From NCBI GenBank assembly GCA_964019135.1, contig OZ025253.1, positions 6,453,059 to 6,517,058 on the forward strand: a stretch of DNA of 64,000 nt, read 5' to 3'. Positions 30,710 through 43,360 of the stretch are shown piece after piece (the first letter of the stretch is position 1; each line of letters opens with the position of its first letter). The stretch comes from Arenicola marina. Its lineage: Eukaryota > Annelida > Polychaeta > Arenicolidae. Under the pieces are notes generated by a model. The model saw only the letters and a list, made by a program, of their open reading frames with translations. It was not told the origin of the DNA and did not search any database. A program made the position numbers and the translations under genes.

Positions 30710-33700
30710 ATACCCTATCACCCTGAAACCCTATAACCACCATACACTATCATCCCGATACCCTTTCATCCCTATACCCTATCACCCCGATACCTTATCA
30801 CCACCATACCCTATCACCCTGATACCCTATCACCCTAATTTCGCATCTCGCCGATACCCTATCACCACCATACCCTATCACCACCATACCCTATCACCAC
30901 CATACCCGATCACCCTGATACCCTATCACCACCATACCCTATCACCCCGATACCCTATCACCACCATACCCTATCACCCCGATACCCTATCACCACCATA
31001 CCCTATCACCCCGATACTCTATTACCACCATACCCTATCACCACCATACCCTATCACCCCGATACCCTATCACCACCATACCCTATCACCCCGATACCCT
31101 ATCATCCCGATACCCTATCACCACCATACCCTATCACCCCGATACCCTATCACCACCATACCCTATCACCCCGATACCCTATCACCACCATACCCTATCA
31201 CCACCATACCCTATCATCCCGATACCCTATCACCACCATACCCCATCACCCCGATACCCTATCACCCCGATACCCCCGATACCTTATCACCCCAATACCC
31301 TATCACCACCATACCCTATCACCCTGATACCCTATCACCACCATACCCTATCACCACCATACCCTATCACCTTGATACCCTATCACCACCATACCCTATC
31401 ACCCCGATACCCTATCACCACCATACCCTATCACCCCGATACCCCCGATACCTTATCACCCCAATACCCTATCACCACCATACCCTATCACCCCGATACC
31501 TATCACCACCATACCCTATCACCCCGATACCTATCACCCCGATACCCTATCCCCACCATACCCTATCACCCGGATACCCTATAACCACCATACCCTATCA
31601 CCCCAATACCCTATCACCACCATACCCTATAACCCTGATATCCTATAACCACCATACCCTATCACCCCAATACCCTATCACCACCATACCCTATCACCCT
31701 GATACCCTATAACCACCATACCCTATCACCCCAATATCCTATCACCACCATACCCTATCACCTGATACCCTATAACCACCATACCCTATCACCCCAATAC
31801 CCTATCACCACCATACCCTATCACCCTGATACCCTATAACCACCATACCCTATCACCCTGATACCCTATAACCACCATACCCTATCACCCCGATACCTAT
31901 CACCACCATACCCTCTCATCCCGATACCTATCACCCCGATACCCTATCACCACCATACCCTATCACCCTGATACCCTATAACCACCATACCCTATCACCC
32001 CAATACCCTATCACCACCATACCCTATCACCCTGATACCCTATAACCACCATACCCTATCACCCCAATACCCTATCACCACCATACCCTATCACCCTGAT
32101 ACCCTATAACCACCATACCCTATCACCCCAATACCCTATCACCACCATACCCTATCACCCTGATACCCTATAACCACCATACCCTATCACCCCAATACCC
32201 TATCACCACATACCCTATCACCCTGATACCCTATAACCACCATACCCTATCACCCCAATACCATATCACCCTGATACCCTATCACCCTGATACCCTATAA
32301 CCACCATACCCTATCACCCTGATACCCTATAACCACCATACCCTATCACCCCGATACCTATCACCACCATACCCTATCACCCCGATACCTATCACCCCGA
32401 TACCCTATCACCACCATACCCTATCACCCTGATACCCTATAACCACCATACCCTATCACCCCAATACCCTATCACCACCATACCCTATCACCCTGATACC
32501 CTATCACCACCATACTCTAACACCCCGATACCCTATCACCACCATACCCTATCACCCTGATACCCTATCACCACCATACCCTATCACCACCATACCCTAT
32601 CACCACCATACCCTATCACCCCGATACCCTATCACCACCATACTCTATCACCCTGATACCCTATCACCACCATACCCTATCACCACATACCCTATCACCC
32701 CGATACCCTATCACCACCATACCCTATCACCCCGATACCCTATCACCACCATACCCTATCGCCACCATACCCTATCACCCTGATACCCTATAACCACCAT
32801 ACCCTATCACCCCGATACCTATCACCCTGATACCCTATCACCACCATACTCTAACACCCCGATACCCTATCACCACCATACCCTATCACCCCGATACCCT
32901 ATCACCCCGATACCCTATCACCACCATACCCTATCACCCTGATACCCTATAACCACCATACCCTATCACCCCGATACCTATCACCCTGATACCCTATCAC
33001 CACCATATCCTATCACCCCGATACCCTATCACCACCATACCCTATCACCCCGATACCCTATAACCACCATACCCTATCACCCCGATGCCCTATCTCCCTG
33101 ATACCCTATCACCCCGATACCCTATCACCCCGATACCCTATCACCCCGATACCCTATCACCACCATACCCTATCACCCTGATACCTATCACCACCATACC
33201 CTATCACCACCATACCCTATCACCCTGATACCCTATAACCACCATACCCTATCACCCCGATACCTATCACCCCGATACCCTTTCACCACCATACTCTAAC
33301 ACCCCGATACCCTATCACCCCGATACCCTATCACCCCGATACCCTATCACGCCGATACCCTATCACCCCGATACCCTATCACCACCATACCATATCACCC
33401 CAATACCCTATCACCACCATACCCTATCACCCTGATACCCTATAACCACCATACCCTATCACCCCAATACCCTATCACCACCATACCCTATCCCCCTGAT
33501 ACCCTATAACCACCATACCCTATCACCCCGATACCTATCACCACCATACCCTATCACCCTGATACCCTATCACCACCATACTCTAACACCCCGATACCCT
33601 ATCACCACCATACCCTATCACCCTGATACCCTATCACCACCATACCCTATCACCACCATACCCTATCACCACCATACCCTATCACCACCATACCCTATCA

Positions 33701-35690
33701 CCCCGATACCCTATCACCACCATACCCTATCACCCTGATACCCTATCACCACCATACCCTATCACCACCATACCCTATCACCCCGATACCCTATCACCAC
33801 CATACCCTATCACCCCGATACCCTATCACCACCATACCCTATCACCACCATACCCTATCACCCTGATACCCTATAACCACCATACCCTATCACCCCGATA
33901 CCTATCACCCTGATACCCTATCACCACCATACTCTAACACCCCGATACCCTATCACCACCATACCCTATCACCCCGATACCCTATCACCCCGATACCCTA
34001 TCACCACCATACCCTATCACCCTGATACCCTATAACCACCATACCCTATCACCCCGATACCCTATCTCCCTGATACCCTATCACCCCGATGCCCTATCTC
34101 CCTGATACCCTATCACCCCGATACCCTATCACCCCGATACCCTATCACCCCGATACCCTATCACCACCATACCCTATCACCCTGATACCTATCACCACCA
34201 TACCCTATCACCACCATACCCTATCACCCTGATACCCTATAACCACCATACCCTATCACCCCGATACCTATCACCCCGATACCCTTTCACCACCATACTC
34301 TAACACCCCGATACCCTATCACCCCGATACCCTATCACCCCGATACCCTATCACGCCGATACCCTATCACCCCGATACCCTATCACCACCATACCATATC
34401 ACCCCAATACCCTATCACCACCATACCCTATCACCCTGATACCCTATAACCACCATACCCTATCACCCCAATACCCTATCACCACCATACCCTATCCCCC
34501 TGATACCCTATAACCACCATACCCTATCACCCCGATACCTATCACCACCATACCCTATCACCCTGATACCCTATCACCACCATACTCTAACACCCCGATA
34601 CCCTATCACCACCATACCCTATCACCCTGATACCCTATCACCACCATACCCTATCACCACCATACCCTATCACCACCATACCCTATCACCACCATACCCT
34701 ATCACCCCGATACCCTATCACCACCATACCCTATCACCCTGATACCCTATCACCACCATACCCTATCACCACCATACCCTATCACCCCGATACCCTATCA
34801 CCACCATACCCTATCACCCCGATACCCTATCACCACCATACCCTATCACCACCATACCCTATCACCCTGATACCCTATAACCACCATACCCTATCACCCC
34901 GATACCTATCACCCTGATACCCTATCACCACCATACTCTAACACCCCGATACCCTATCACCACCATACCCTATCACCCCGATACCCTATCACCCCGATAC
35001 CCTACCACCACCATACCCTATCACCCTGATACCCTATAACCACCATACCCTATCACCCCGATACCTATCACCCTGATACCCTATCACCACCATATCCTAT
35101 CACCCCGATACCCTATCACCACCATACCCTATCACCCCGATACCCTATAACCACCATACCCTATCACCCCGATACCCTATCTCCCTGATACCCTATCACC
35201 CCGATACCCTATCACCCCGATACCCTATCACCCCGATACCCTATCACCACCATACCCTATCACCCTGATACCTATCACCACCATACCCTATCACCACCAT
35301 ACCCTATCACCCTGATACCCTATAACCACCATACCCTATCACCCCGATACCTATCACCCCGATACCCTATCACCACCATACTCTAACACCCCGATACCCT
35401 ATCACCCCGATACCCTATCATCCCGATACCCTATCACGCCGATACCCTATCACCCCGATACCCTATCACCACCATACCCTATCATCCCGATACCCTATCA
35501 CCACCATACCCTATCACCCCGATACTCTATCACCCTAATACCTTATCACCCTGATACCCTATCACCACCATACCCTATCACGCCGGTACCCCCGATACCC
35601 TATCACCCCGATACTCTATCACCCTAATACCTTATCACCCTGATACCCTATCATCCCGATACCCTATCACCCTGATACCCTATCACTCCA
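30710..35690 (+). repeat. 16-bp satellite, about 310 copies
   Basis: Units alternate ATACCCTATCACCACC and ATACCCTATCACCCCG, with CCCTG, CCCAA and CTATAACC variants and some 15-bp units (GATACCTATCACC). Blocks recur at about 1004 bp: the rare CCCTTTCACCACCATACTCT is at about 33277 and 34281, and the rare TATCACGCCGAT recurs downstream of each copy and again near 35430. The opposite strand is rich in GGG and GG runs. No ORF of interest was found. Confidence 0.95.
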
Positions 35691-36440
35691 ACCGTGGCGG
35701 TCTCCTCTAGAGCACCCCCTTCCCCGCCTCTCTTCCGCCGTCGTCCCGGGCCTTGTTAATGCCAACAAATTAATCATCCGTCAATTGCCTCCCCCTCCCC
35801 CCCCCCTCCCCCCCGCCGCCTCCTCCCCCTTCTCTGTCCCTGTGTCTCGTCCCTGGATCTCCGTAGTTCGGGAGATGTGACGGAGTCCTGCCAAACGTGG
35901 CCCGCCGAGCCACCGAGGGAAAGGGCGCATGGGGTGGGGTGGAGTGGGGTGGGGTGCGAGGGGTTCATAGCTTGGTGGATTGGCAGATATGCCGCAGGGC
36001 GGATGAAGGGTGTGGGGGGTGGGGTCGCAGGGCTACCGCCTATGCCGCCCCATCAAGATCTCGTAGCCGATGGTGATAAAATGTTGGTCTTTGAGGACGT
36101 GACTCACCACAGCACAGGTTTTGTCACTCTACCGGACAATAATTTTAGAATGGCCGCAGCCGCAAGACAAACACACACACACACGCACACAGAGAGAAAA
36201 AGAGAGACTTCCCAGCCCCCTCCCCCTCCTATCCACCTTGTGAATCGGAGCCTTCTGGAGCGCCAGAAGTGACGAATGCTCAATAATGTGACGTCACATA
36301 ATATTGACGGCGGTTGCCATGCCGACGTGTGATGCGCAGAACCAACGATTACCGGTATTTAGTCGCCACGATACTGAGAGGGGTTCACTCTTTGGGCGGT
36401 CACTCCTCCGGGGGTCACCCCTTCTGGGGGTCACCAGGTA
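35691..36440. other. Unique DNA between the 16-bp array and a MITE
   Basis: A TAAT-rich segment at 35753-35785 (GTTAATGCCAACAAATTAAT, then CATCCGTCAATT) is followed by C-rich tracts. An ACAC microsatellite lies at 36171-36192. An open frame of 131 codons at 35877-36272 is low-complexity and not supported by anything else. Confidence 0.45.
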
Positions 36441-36663
36441 CAGGGTATTAGCCAGATTTTTTTTTTGCCAGCCAAAAATTGGCTGGTAAGAAATGTGTTC
36501 ATATTAAACTGAGCGCTATGATTTTCTTCTAAACTTCCTGACCAAAGGGCCCTTCTTAGGCGGTTAAACAGGACCGGAGTGCCCGCCAAACTAAAAATCT
36601 GCCCGCCAAAATTGAAACTGCCCGCCGGATGGGCGGGCAGGCGGGTCTCTGGCTAATACCCTG
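36441..36663. mobile_element. hAT-like MITE, 223 bp
   Basis: Perfect 16-bp terminal inverted repeats are CAGGGTATTAGCCAGA at 36441-36456 and its complement at 36648-36663. They are flanked by 8-bp duplications with one mismatch, ACCAGGTA (36433-36440) and ACCAGTTA (36664-36671). CAGGG termini and 8-bp duplications are typical of the hAT superfamily. There is no ORF. The interior has four GCCCGCC motifs and a GCCAGCC...GGCTGG inverted pair, which suggest a foldable interior. Confidence 0.85.
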
Positions 36664-36827
36664 ACCAGTTAGCGTAAGTAGTGCGTTCGACTAGTGTCGA
36701 TCCGATATCATCTTAGAAACATGACTCCCTTCTACCTCGATCCTTGCCAGCGCCCCGATATTATTACATACATTAATTAATAATTTGTGGTTAGAGCGTC
36801 CTGCTTAAACCAAGCTGGAAACCTCTC
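36664..36827. other. Lead-in to the 82-bp array
   Basis: It contains GTGGTTAGAGCGTCCTGCTT at 36787-36806, resembling a tRNA A-box region. The array may have grown from a SINE head. No gene was seen. Confidence 0.4.
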
Positions 36828-39800
36828 ATAACCCAGTGACACCCTCCCTGAGGGATTCCCGAGTAGCCCGTGGCTATCAGCGCGCCACCAGATACCACTG
36901 CAAGCGATAATAACCCAGTGACACCCTCCCTGAGGGATTCCCGAGTTGCCCGTGGCTATCAGCGCGCCACCAGATACCACTGCAAGCGATAATAACCCAG
37001 TGACACCCTCCCTGAGGGATTCCCGAGTAGCCCGTGGCTATCAGCGCGCCGCCAGATACCACTGCAAGCGATAATAACCCAGTGACATCCTCCCTGAGGG
37101 ATTCCCGAGTAGCCCGTGGCTATCAGCGCGCCGCCAGATACCACTGCAAGCGATAATAACCCAGTGACACCCTCCCTGAGGGATTCCCGAGTAGCCCGTG
37201 GCTATCAGCGCGCCGCCAGATACCGCTGCAAGCGATAATAACCCAGTGATACCCTCCCTGAGGGATTCCCGAGTAGCCCGTGGCTATCAGCGCGCCGCCA
37301 GATACCACTGCAAGCGATAATAACCCAGTGACACCCTCCCTGAGGGATTCCCGAGTAGCCCGTGGCTATCAGCGCGCGCCAGATACCACTGCAAGCGATA
37401 ATAACCCAGTGACACCCTCCCTGAGGGATTCCCGAGTAGCCCGTGGCTATCAGCGCGCCGCCAGATACCACTGCAAGCGATAATAACCCAGTGACACCCT
37501 CCCTGAGGGATTCCCGAGTAGCCCGTGGCTATCAGCGCGCCGCCAGATACCACTGCAAGCGATAATAACCCAGTGACACCCTCCCTGAGGGATTCCCGAA
37601 TAGCCCGTGGCTATCAGCGCGCCGCCAGATACCACTGCAAGCGATAATAACCCAGTGACACCCTCCCTGAGGGATTCCCGAGTAGCCCGTGGCTATCAGC
37701 GCGCCGCCAGATACCACTGCAAGCGATAATAACCCAGTGACACCCTCCCTGATGGATTTCCCAGTAGCCCGTGGCTATCAGCGCGCCACCAGATACCACT
37801 GCAAGCGATAATAACCCAGTGACACCCTCCCTGAGGGATTCCCGAGTAGCCCGTGGCTATCAGCGTGCCACCAGATACCCCTGCAAGCGATAATAACCCA
37901 GTGACACCCTCCCTGAGGGATTCCCGAGTAGCCCGTGGCTATCAGCGCGCCACCAGATACCACTGCAAGCGATAATAACCCAGTCACACCCTCCTTGAGG
38001 GATTCCCGAGTTGCCCGTGGCTGTCAGCGCGCCACCAGATACCACTGCAAGCGATAATAACCCAGTGACACCCTCCCTGAGGGATTCCCGAGTAGCCCGT
38101 GGCTATCAGCGCGCCACCAGATACCACTGCAAGCGATAATAACCCAGTGACACCCTCCCTGAGGGATTCCCGAGTAGCCCGTGGCTATCAGCGCGCCGCC
38201 AGATATCACTGCAAGCGATAATAACCCAGTGACACCCTCCCTGATGGATTTCCCAGTAGCCCGTGGCTATCAGCGCGCCACCAGATACCACTGCAAGCGA
38301 TAATAACCCAGTGACACCCTCCCTGAGGGATTCCCGAGTAGCCCGTGGCTATCAGCGTGCCACCAGATACCCCTGCAAGCGATAATAACCCAGTGACACC
38401 CTCCCTGAGGGATTCCCGAGTAGCCCGTGGCTATCAGCGCGCCACCAGATACCACTGCAAGCGATAATAACCCAGTCACACCCTCCTTGAGGGATTCCCG
38501 AGTTGCCCGTGGCTGTCAGCGCGCCACCAGATACCACTGCAAGCGATCATAACCCAGTGACACCCTCCCTGAGGGATTCCCGAGTAGCCCGTGGCTATCA
38601 GCGCGCCACCAGATACCACTGCAAGCGATAATAACCCATTAACACCCTCCCTGTGGGATTCCCGGGTAGCCCGTGGCTATCAGCGCGCCACCAGATACCA
38701 CTGCAAGCGATAATAACCCAGTGACACCCTCCCTGGGGGATTCCCGAGTAGCCCGTGGCTATCAGCGCGCCACCAGATACCACTGCAAGCGATAATAACC
38801 CAGTGACACCCTCCCTGAGGCATTCCCGAGTAGCCTGTGGCTATCAGCGCGCCACCAGATACCACTGCAAGCGATAATAACCCAGTGACACCCTCCCTGG
38901 GGGATTCCGGAGTAGCCTGTGGCTATCAGCGCGCCACCAGATACCACTGCAAGCGATAATAACCCAGTGACACCCTCCCTGGGGGATTCCCGAGTAGCCC
39001 GTGGCTATCAGCGCGCCGCCAGATACCACTGCAAGCGATAATAACCCAGTGACACCCTCCCTGAAGGATTCCCGAGTAGCCTGTGGCTATCAGCCTGCCA
39101 CCAGATACCCCTGCAAGCGATAATAACCCAGTGACACCCTCCCTGGGGGATTCCCGAGTAGCCCGTGGCTATCAGCGCGCCACCAGATACCACTGCAAGC
39201 GATAATAACCCAGTGACAGCCTCCCTGGGAGATTCCTGAGTAGCCCGTGGCTATCAGCGCGCCACCAGATACCGCTGCAAGCGATAATAACCCAGTGACA
39301 CCCTCCCTGAGGGATTCCCGAGTAGCCCGTGGCTATCAGCGCGCCACCAGATACCACTGCAAGCGATAATAACCCAGTGACAGCCTCCCTGGGGGATTCC
39401 TGAGTAGCCCCTGGCTATCAGCGCGCCACCAGATACCACTGCAAGCGATAATAACCCAGTGACACCCTCCCTGAGGGATTCCCGAGTAGCCCGTGGCTAT
39501 CAGCGCGCCACCAGATACCACTGCAAGCGATAATAACCCAGTGACACCCTCCCTGAGGGATTCCCGAGTAGCCCGTGGCTATCAGCGCGCCACCAGATAC
39601 CACTGCAAGCGATAATAACCCAGTGACAGCCTCCCTGGGGGATTCCTGAGTAGCTCCTGGCTATCAGCGCGCCACCAGATACAACTGCAAGCGATAATAA
39701 CCCAGTGACACCCTCCCTGAGGGATTCCCGAGTAGCCCGTGGCTATCAGCGCGCCACCAGATACCACTGCAAGCGATAATAACCCAGTGACAGCCTCCCT

Positions 39801-39989
39801 GAGGGATTCCCGAGTTGCCCGTGGCTATCAGCGCGCCACCAGATACCACTGCAAGCGAGATTAACCCAGTGACACCCTCCCTGAGGGATTCCCGAGTAGC
39901 CTGTGGCTATCAGCGCGCCACCAGATACCACTGCAAGCGATAATAACCCAGTGACAGCCTCCCTGGGGGATTCCCGAGTAGCCCGTGGC
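36828..39989 (+). repeat. 82-bp satellite, about 38 copies
   Basis: The unit reads CCCAGTGACACCCTCCCTGA, GGGATTCCCGAGTAGCCCGT, GGCTATCAGCGCGCCACCAG, ATACCACTGCAAGCGATAAT, AA. It contains the near-palindrome TCCCTGAGGGA. A six-unit block of 492 bp is duplicated: rare variants CCTGATGGATTTCCC at about 37747 and 38239, CAGCGTGCC at 37861 and 38353, and CCTCCTTGAGGG at 37989 and 38481. Overlapping 61-codon minus-strand frames recur every 82 bp and are artefacts of the unit. Confidence 0.97.
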
Positions 39990-40952
39990 GGTATATTCAT
40001 TATAGGGGAAAAGGTGAGGAATCTGGAGCGGTGATTATGACTGTTTAGGATGACAGGAATTGGCTTAAATGATTCTCTCTCGGGACTGTACCCCCTCCTT
40101 CCTCCCCTTCGTCCCCATCCATCCTTCCATCCGTCTTCATGTACCACCCCCAGCCCCACCCCGATCCTCCCCCGTCCCCACCCCCTTCCCCAGTCCCACC
40201 CACGTACCTCATCTGCCACCCCCCCCCCCCACCATTACCCACACCGACCCACAACCACACCACCCACCCACAGCCACGCCCACACCCACACCTTCACCCC
40301 CCCACCCACCTCGCCACTACCCACCCCCACCCACCCCCACCCACCCAGGACAGCAGCTGGGAGAGCAGGATTTCATCCCGCGCAACGACGTTCCCGATGA
40401 CACCCAGGGGTCGACCCGGTAGGAGGGAGGGGGGTGCCATGGGGAAAGGGAGGAGGGGGGTATAGTAGGGTGGAAAGAGAATGTGGATATAACACAAGAG
40501 GTGGGGGGTTATGGCAGGGGACTCGCTGGAGGGTGACTGCTGATGAATAGGTGGGTGACGGGGGGGGGGCACCATACCAGCCGAGAGGGGCAGGTCGGGG
40601 GTGGGGGGGGGGGCAGGGCATGGCAGGCCAGTCGGGAAAGGGCAGGTCGGGGGTTGGGGGGTAGAGGGGGGGGGGGCATGGCATAGCAGGCCAGTCGGGA
40701 AAGAGCAGGTCGTGGGTTGGGGGTGGAGAGGGCGAAAGGCGCAAGAAACAAACATAGTGTGATATATGAGACATGTGAGCTGCAGCGATGCTTAGATCCC
40801 TTAGGGTGTAACCCCCACCAGCAACCCCCTCCGGACAATCTTCACCCCTCGCCCCCCCCCCCCCTCCCAGCCCTGTAGAATACGACATGGTCAGGGCTGG
40901 CTGACACGGAAGACTGGGTGCCAGGGCTGAACCATGATTAGAACAGTCCGGG
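39990..40952. other. Low-complexity C-rich and G-rich DNA
   Basis: A C/A-rich tract with CCCACCCA repeats spans 40085-40345. A G-rich tract at 40555-40740 has about three copies of a repeat with CAGGCCAGTCGGGAAAG. Long proline-rich frames here are compositional and not supported as genes. Confidence 0.6.
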
Positions 40953-41398
40953 GGGACGTGGACAGAGGAGTGGGCGAAGATGGGAGGGGTGGACAGAGGA
41001 GGGGGCGAAGAGGGGAGGGGGTGGACAGAGGAGGGGGCGAAGTGGGGAGGGGGTGGACAGAGGAGGGGCGAAGAGGAGAGGGGGTGGACAGATGAGGGGG
41101 TGAAGAGGGGAGGGGGTGGACAGAGGAAGGGCGAAGAGGGGAGGGGGTGGACAGAGGAGGGGCGAAGAGGGGAGGGGGTGGACAGAGGAGGGGCGAAGAG
41201 GGGAGTGGGTGGACAGATGAGGGGGTGAAGAGGGGAGGGAGTGGACAGAGGAGGGGCGAAGAGGGGAGGGGGTGGACAGAGGAGGGGCGAAGAGGGGAGG
41301 GGGTGGACAGAGGAGGGGGTGAAGAGGGGAGGGGTGGACAGATGAGGGGGCGAAGAGAGGAGGGGGTGGACAGAGGAGGGGGTGAAGAGAGGAGGGTG
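40953..41398 (+). repeat. G-rich ~31-bp minisatellite
   Basis: About 14 copies of GGTGGACAGAGGAGGGGCGA then AGAGGGGAGGG are seen, with 1-2-bp length variation and GATGAGG variants. All G-runs are on the plus strand, so it is quadruplex-prone like 404-1526. Confidence 0.92.
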
Positions 41399-41640
41399 GG
41401 CAAGTATCATTGTCTTCATGAAGACACTGTGTCTCTGAAGCATTGTTCTTGCGTTGACAGGTCAATATCACACTGACTTAGGCAGTAGCGAGCATTTGAA
41501 CGACGTAACTCTTTCCAAAAGAGGTTACATATTTTCATGGCATCAGTGTCGGCATTAAGATGGCGCATTTCGTAACCGTTGTGGTGAATCTTCGTCCTAA
41601 CCAATGTGGTTAATCGTGGTAGCAACCAATGTGGTTAAAG
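41399..41640. other. Short unique segment between two arrays
   Basis: Nothing was recognised. Two related GTGGTTAA-type steps at 41607 and 41629 precede the 27-bp array. Confidence 0.4.
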
Positions 41641-42160
41641 CTCGGGACGTCAGAGAGGACGTTAATACCCTGGACGTCACAGAGAAGGTTAATACCTGGG
41701 ACGTCACAGAGAAGGTTAATACCCGGGATGTCACAGAGAAGGTTAATACCTGGGACGTCACAGAGAAGGTTAATACCTGGGACGTCACAGAGAAGGTTAA
41801 TACCCGGGATGTCACAGAGAAGGTTAATACCTGGGACGTCACAGAGAAGGTTAATACCTGGGACGTCACAGAGAAGGTTAATACCCGGGATGTCACAGAG
41901 AAGGTTAATACCTGGGACGCCACAGAGAAGGTTAATACCCGGGACGTCACAGAGAATGTTAATACCTGGGACGTCACAGAGAATGTTAATACCCGGGACG
42001 TCACAGAGAAGGTTAATACCCGGGACGTCACAGAGAAGGTTAATACCCGGGACGTCACAGAGAAGGTTAATACCCGGGACGTCACAGAGAATGTTAATAC
42101 CTGGGACGTCACAGAGAATGTTAATACCCGGGACGTCCGAGAGCAGGTTAGTACTGATGA
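41641..42160 (+). repeat. 27-bp satellite, about 19 copies, open on both strands
   Basis: The unit reads GGGACGTCACAGAGAAGGTT then AATACCT, alternating CCTGGGACG and CCCGGGATG/ACG. Nine codons per unit give a 191-codon plus frame (VNTRDVTEK repeat) and a 191-codon minus frame (FSVTSRVLT repeat) over nearly the same bases. There is no strong start context, no flanking exon and no domain, so coding is doubtful. Each unit holds GACGTCA, a CRE-like core also present in the neighbouring 29-bp array. Confidence 0.93.
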
Positions 42161-43360
42161 CGTGACTGCCAACAGATAGTCTCCAGGACCCGGATGTGTC
42201 TCGGGTCCGTGTTGACGGGGGTATTCTGCGAAATGAAATTTCGTCTCATTTCCCTCCTCATTTCAGTCTCTTCGTCGGCCATCACTTCGCCAGCGAAAAT
42301 TAATTGTCAGCTGGTAGATAAATACCCAGCCACATCGCGAGGCCACCGACTCACTGGCCACCGGCGACTGGCGGCCAACAAGACAGAGGGAGGGGTGGTG
42401 GAGAGGGCGGAGTTGGCGCTGGTACCGTTAGGGGCTAGGGTAGGTGAAGGGTTGGCAGGGGGAGGGAGGGGGGGGGTGCATGGAGTTGGGAGGATAGCGG
42501 ACCATGCTAGGACCACCATGGCCGAATGCTGTCCATTCGCACGCACGTTTCCGTAATCAATACGTCACAACTTTAATCAAGATCGAACGGCGACGGCTGT
42601 GTGAACGGCAAGTCGACACGGTGGGCGGTGACCATAGCAACCCTACCCCCACCTCCTCGCTTCATAGCTCCTACCGCCAACCAACCCCACCCACCCACAC
42701 CGCCGCCGCCCTCCATATATACCCACTGCCACTCGCCGCCAAGCTGCACTTTTTTCATTAAATGGCTTGTTCGAACTTTCTTGGCGCTTCAGGTCGTGAG
42801 TTTCCGCTCCTGGTCTAAATCTGGGCTGGCTGGTTCCCTCGGCGGTTACGCTGACAGGGTCCCCGCCGCACTCCTATCCGAGACAGCCAAAGGGAAGGGA
42901 AGAAAAACCCCTGACGAAGACTAGCCAGACGCAAAAGGTACAGCAAAATAAAAATAAAAGTGGAAACCAAATCTGAATTTGTGTTTTAGGAGTAGCCGGG
43001 GGCGGATGTGGGCATTAGCGCCTTAAGCCACCTTTGTGTCCGCACGGCTTGAACCAAGAAAATGAAACCACCTGGGGCAGTGAGGTGTAACGGCTCTAGA
43101 CAGAAGTGGAGATGGTTAGGTGTGTCGCTTTAGTCTACACTTCCCAGCGACATCTACGTCGCTGACTGTCGCTGAGGTCGCCGGGCACGACGTGTGATAC
43201 ATACTGATCTGTGACAGTCATGTGACAGTCATGTGACAGTCATGTGACAGGTGACCCTCATGAAAGCGACCGCACAAGTCTTAATGGGGGTTTGTTCCAA
43301 ATGTATTAATGTACTTGATCCAATAAATGACAGATTCTGATTCTGAATCAACGTCAACGT
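42161..43360. other. Nongenic DNA between the 27-bp and 29-bp arrays
   Basis: A G-rich tract lies at 42430-42480, a C-rich one at 42640-42720, a triplicated GTGACAGTCAT at 43211-43250, and an AATAAATGACAGATTCTGAT tail at 43322-43341 that resembles the 3' end of a LINE or SINE. No convincing gene was found. Confidence 0.45.

Noticed and set aside
30710..35690. Telomeric repeat (CCCTAA-like)
   Set aside because: The unit is ATACCCTATCACC..., with CCCTAT and not CCCTAA, and a 16-bp period; it does not match any telomere repeat I know.
40292..41471. Proline/serine-rich minus-strand ORFs of up to 356 codons
   Set aside because: They follow the C/G-rich minisatellites exactly and are mutually overlapping; no domain or splice evidence.
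42601..42924. ORF of 107 codons ending KGKGRKTPDED
   Set aside because: It starts in a C-rich low-complexity tract, without a recognised domain or exon structure.
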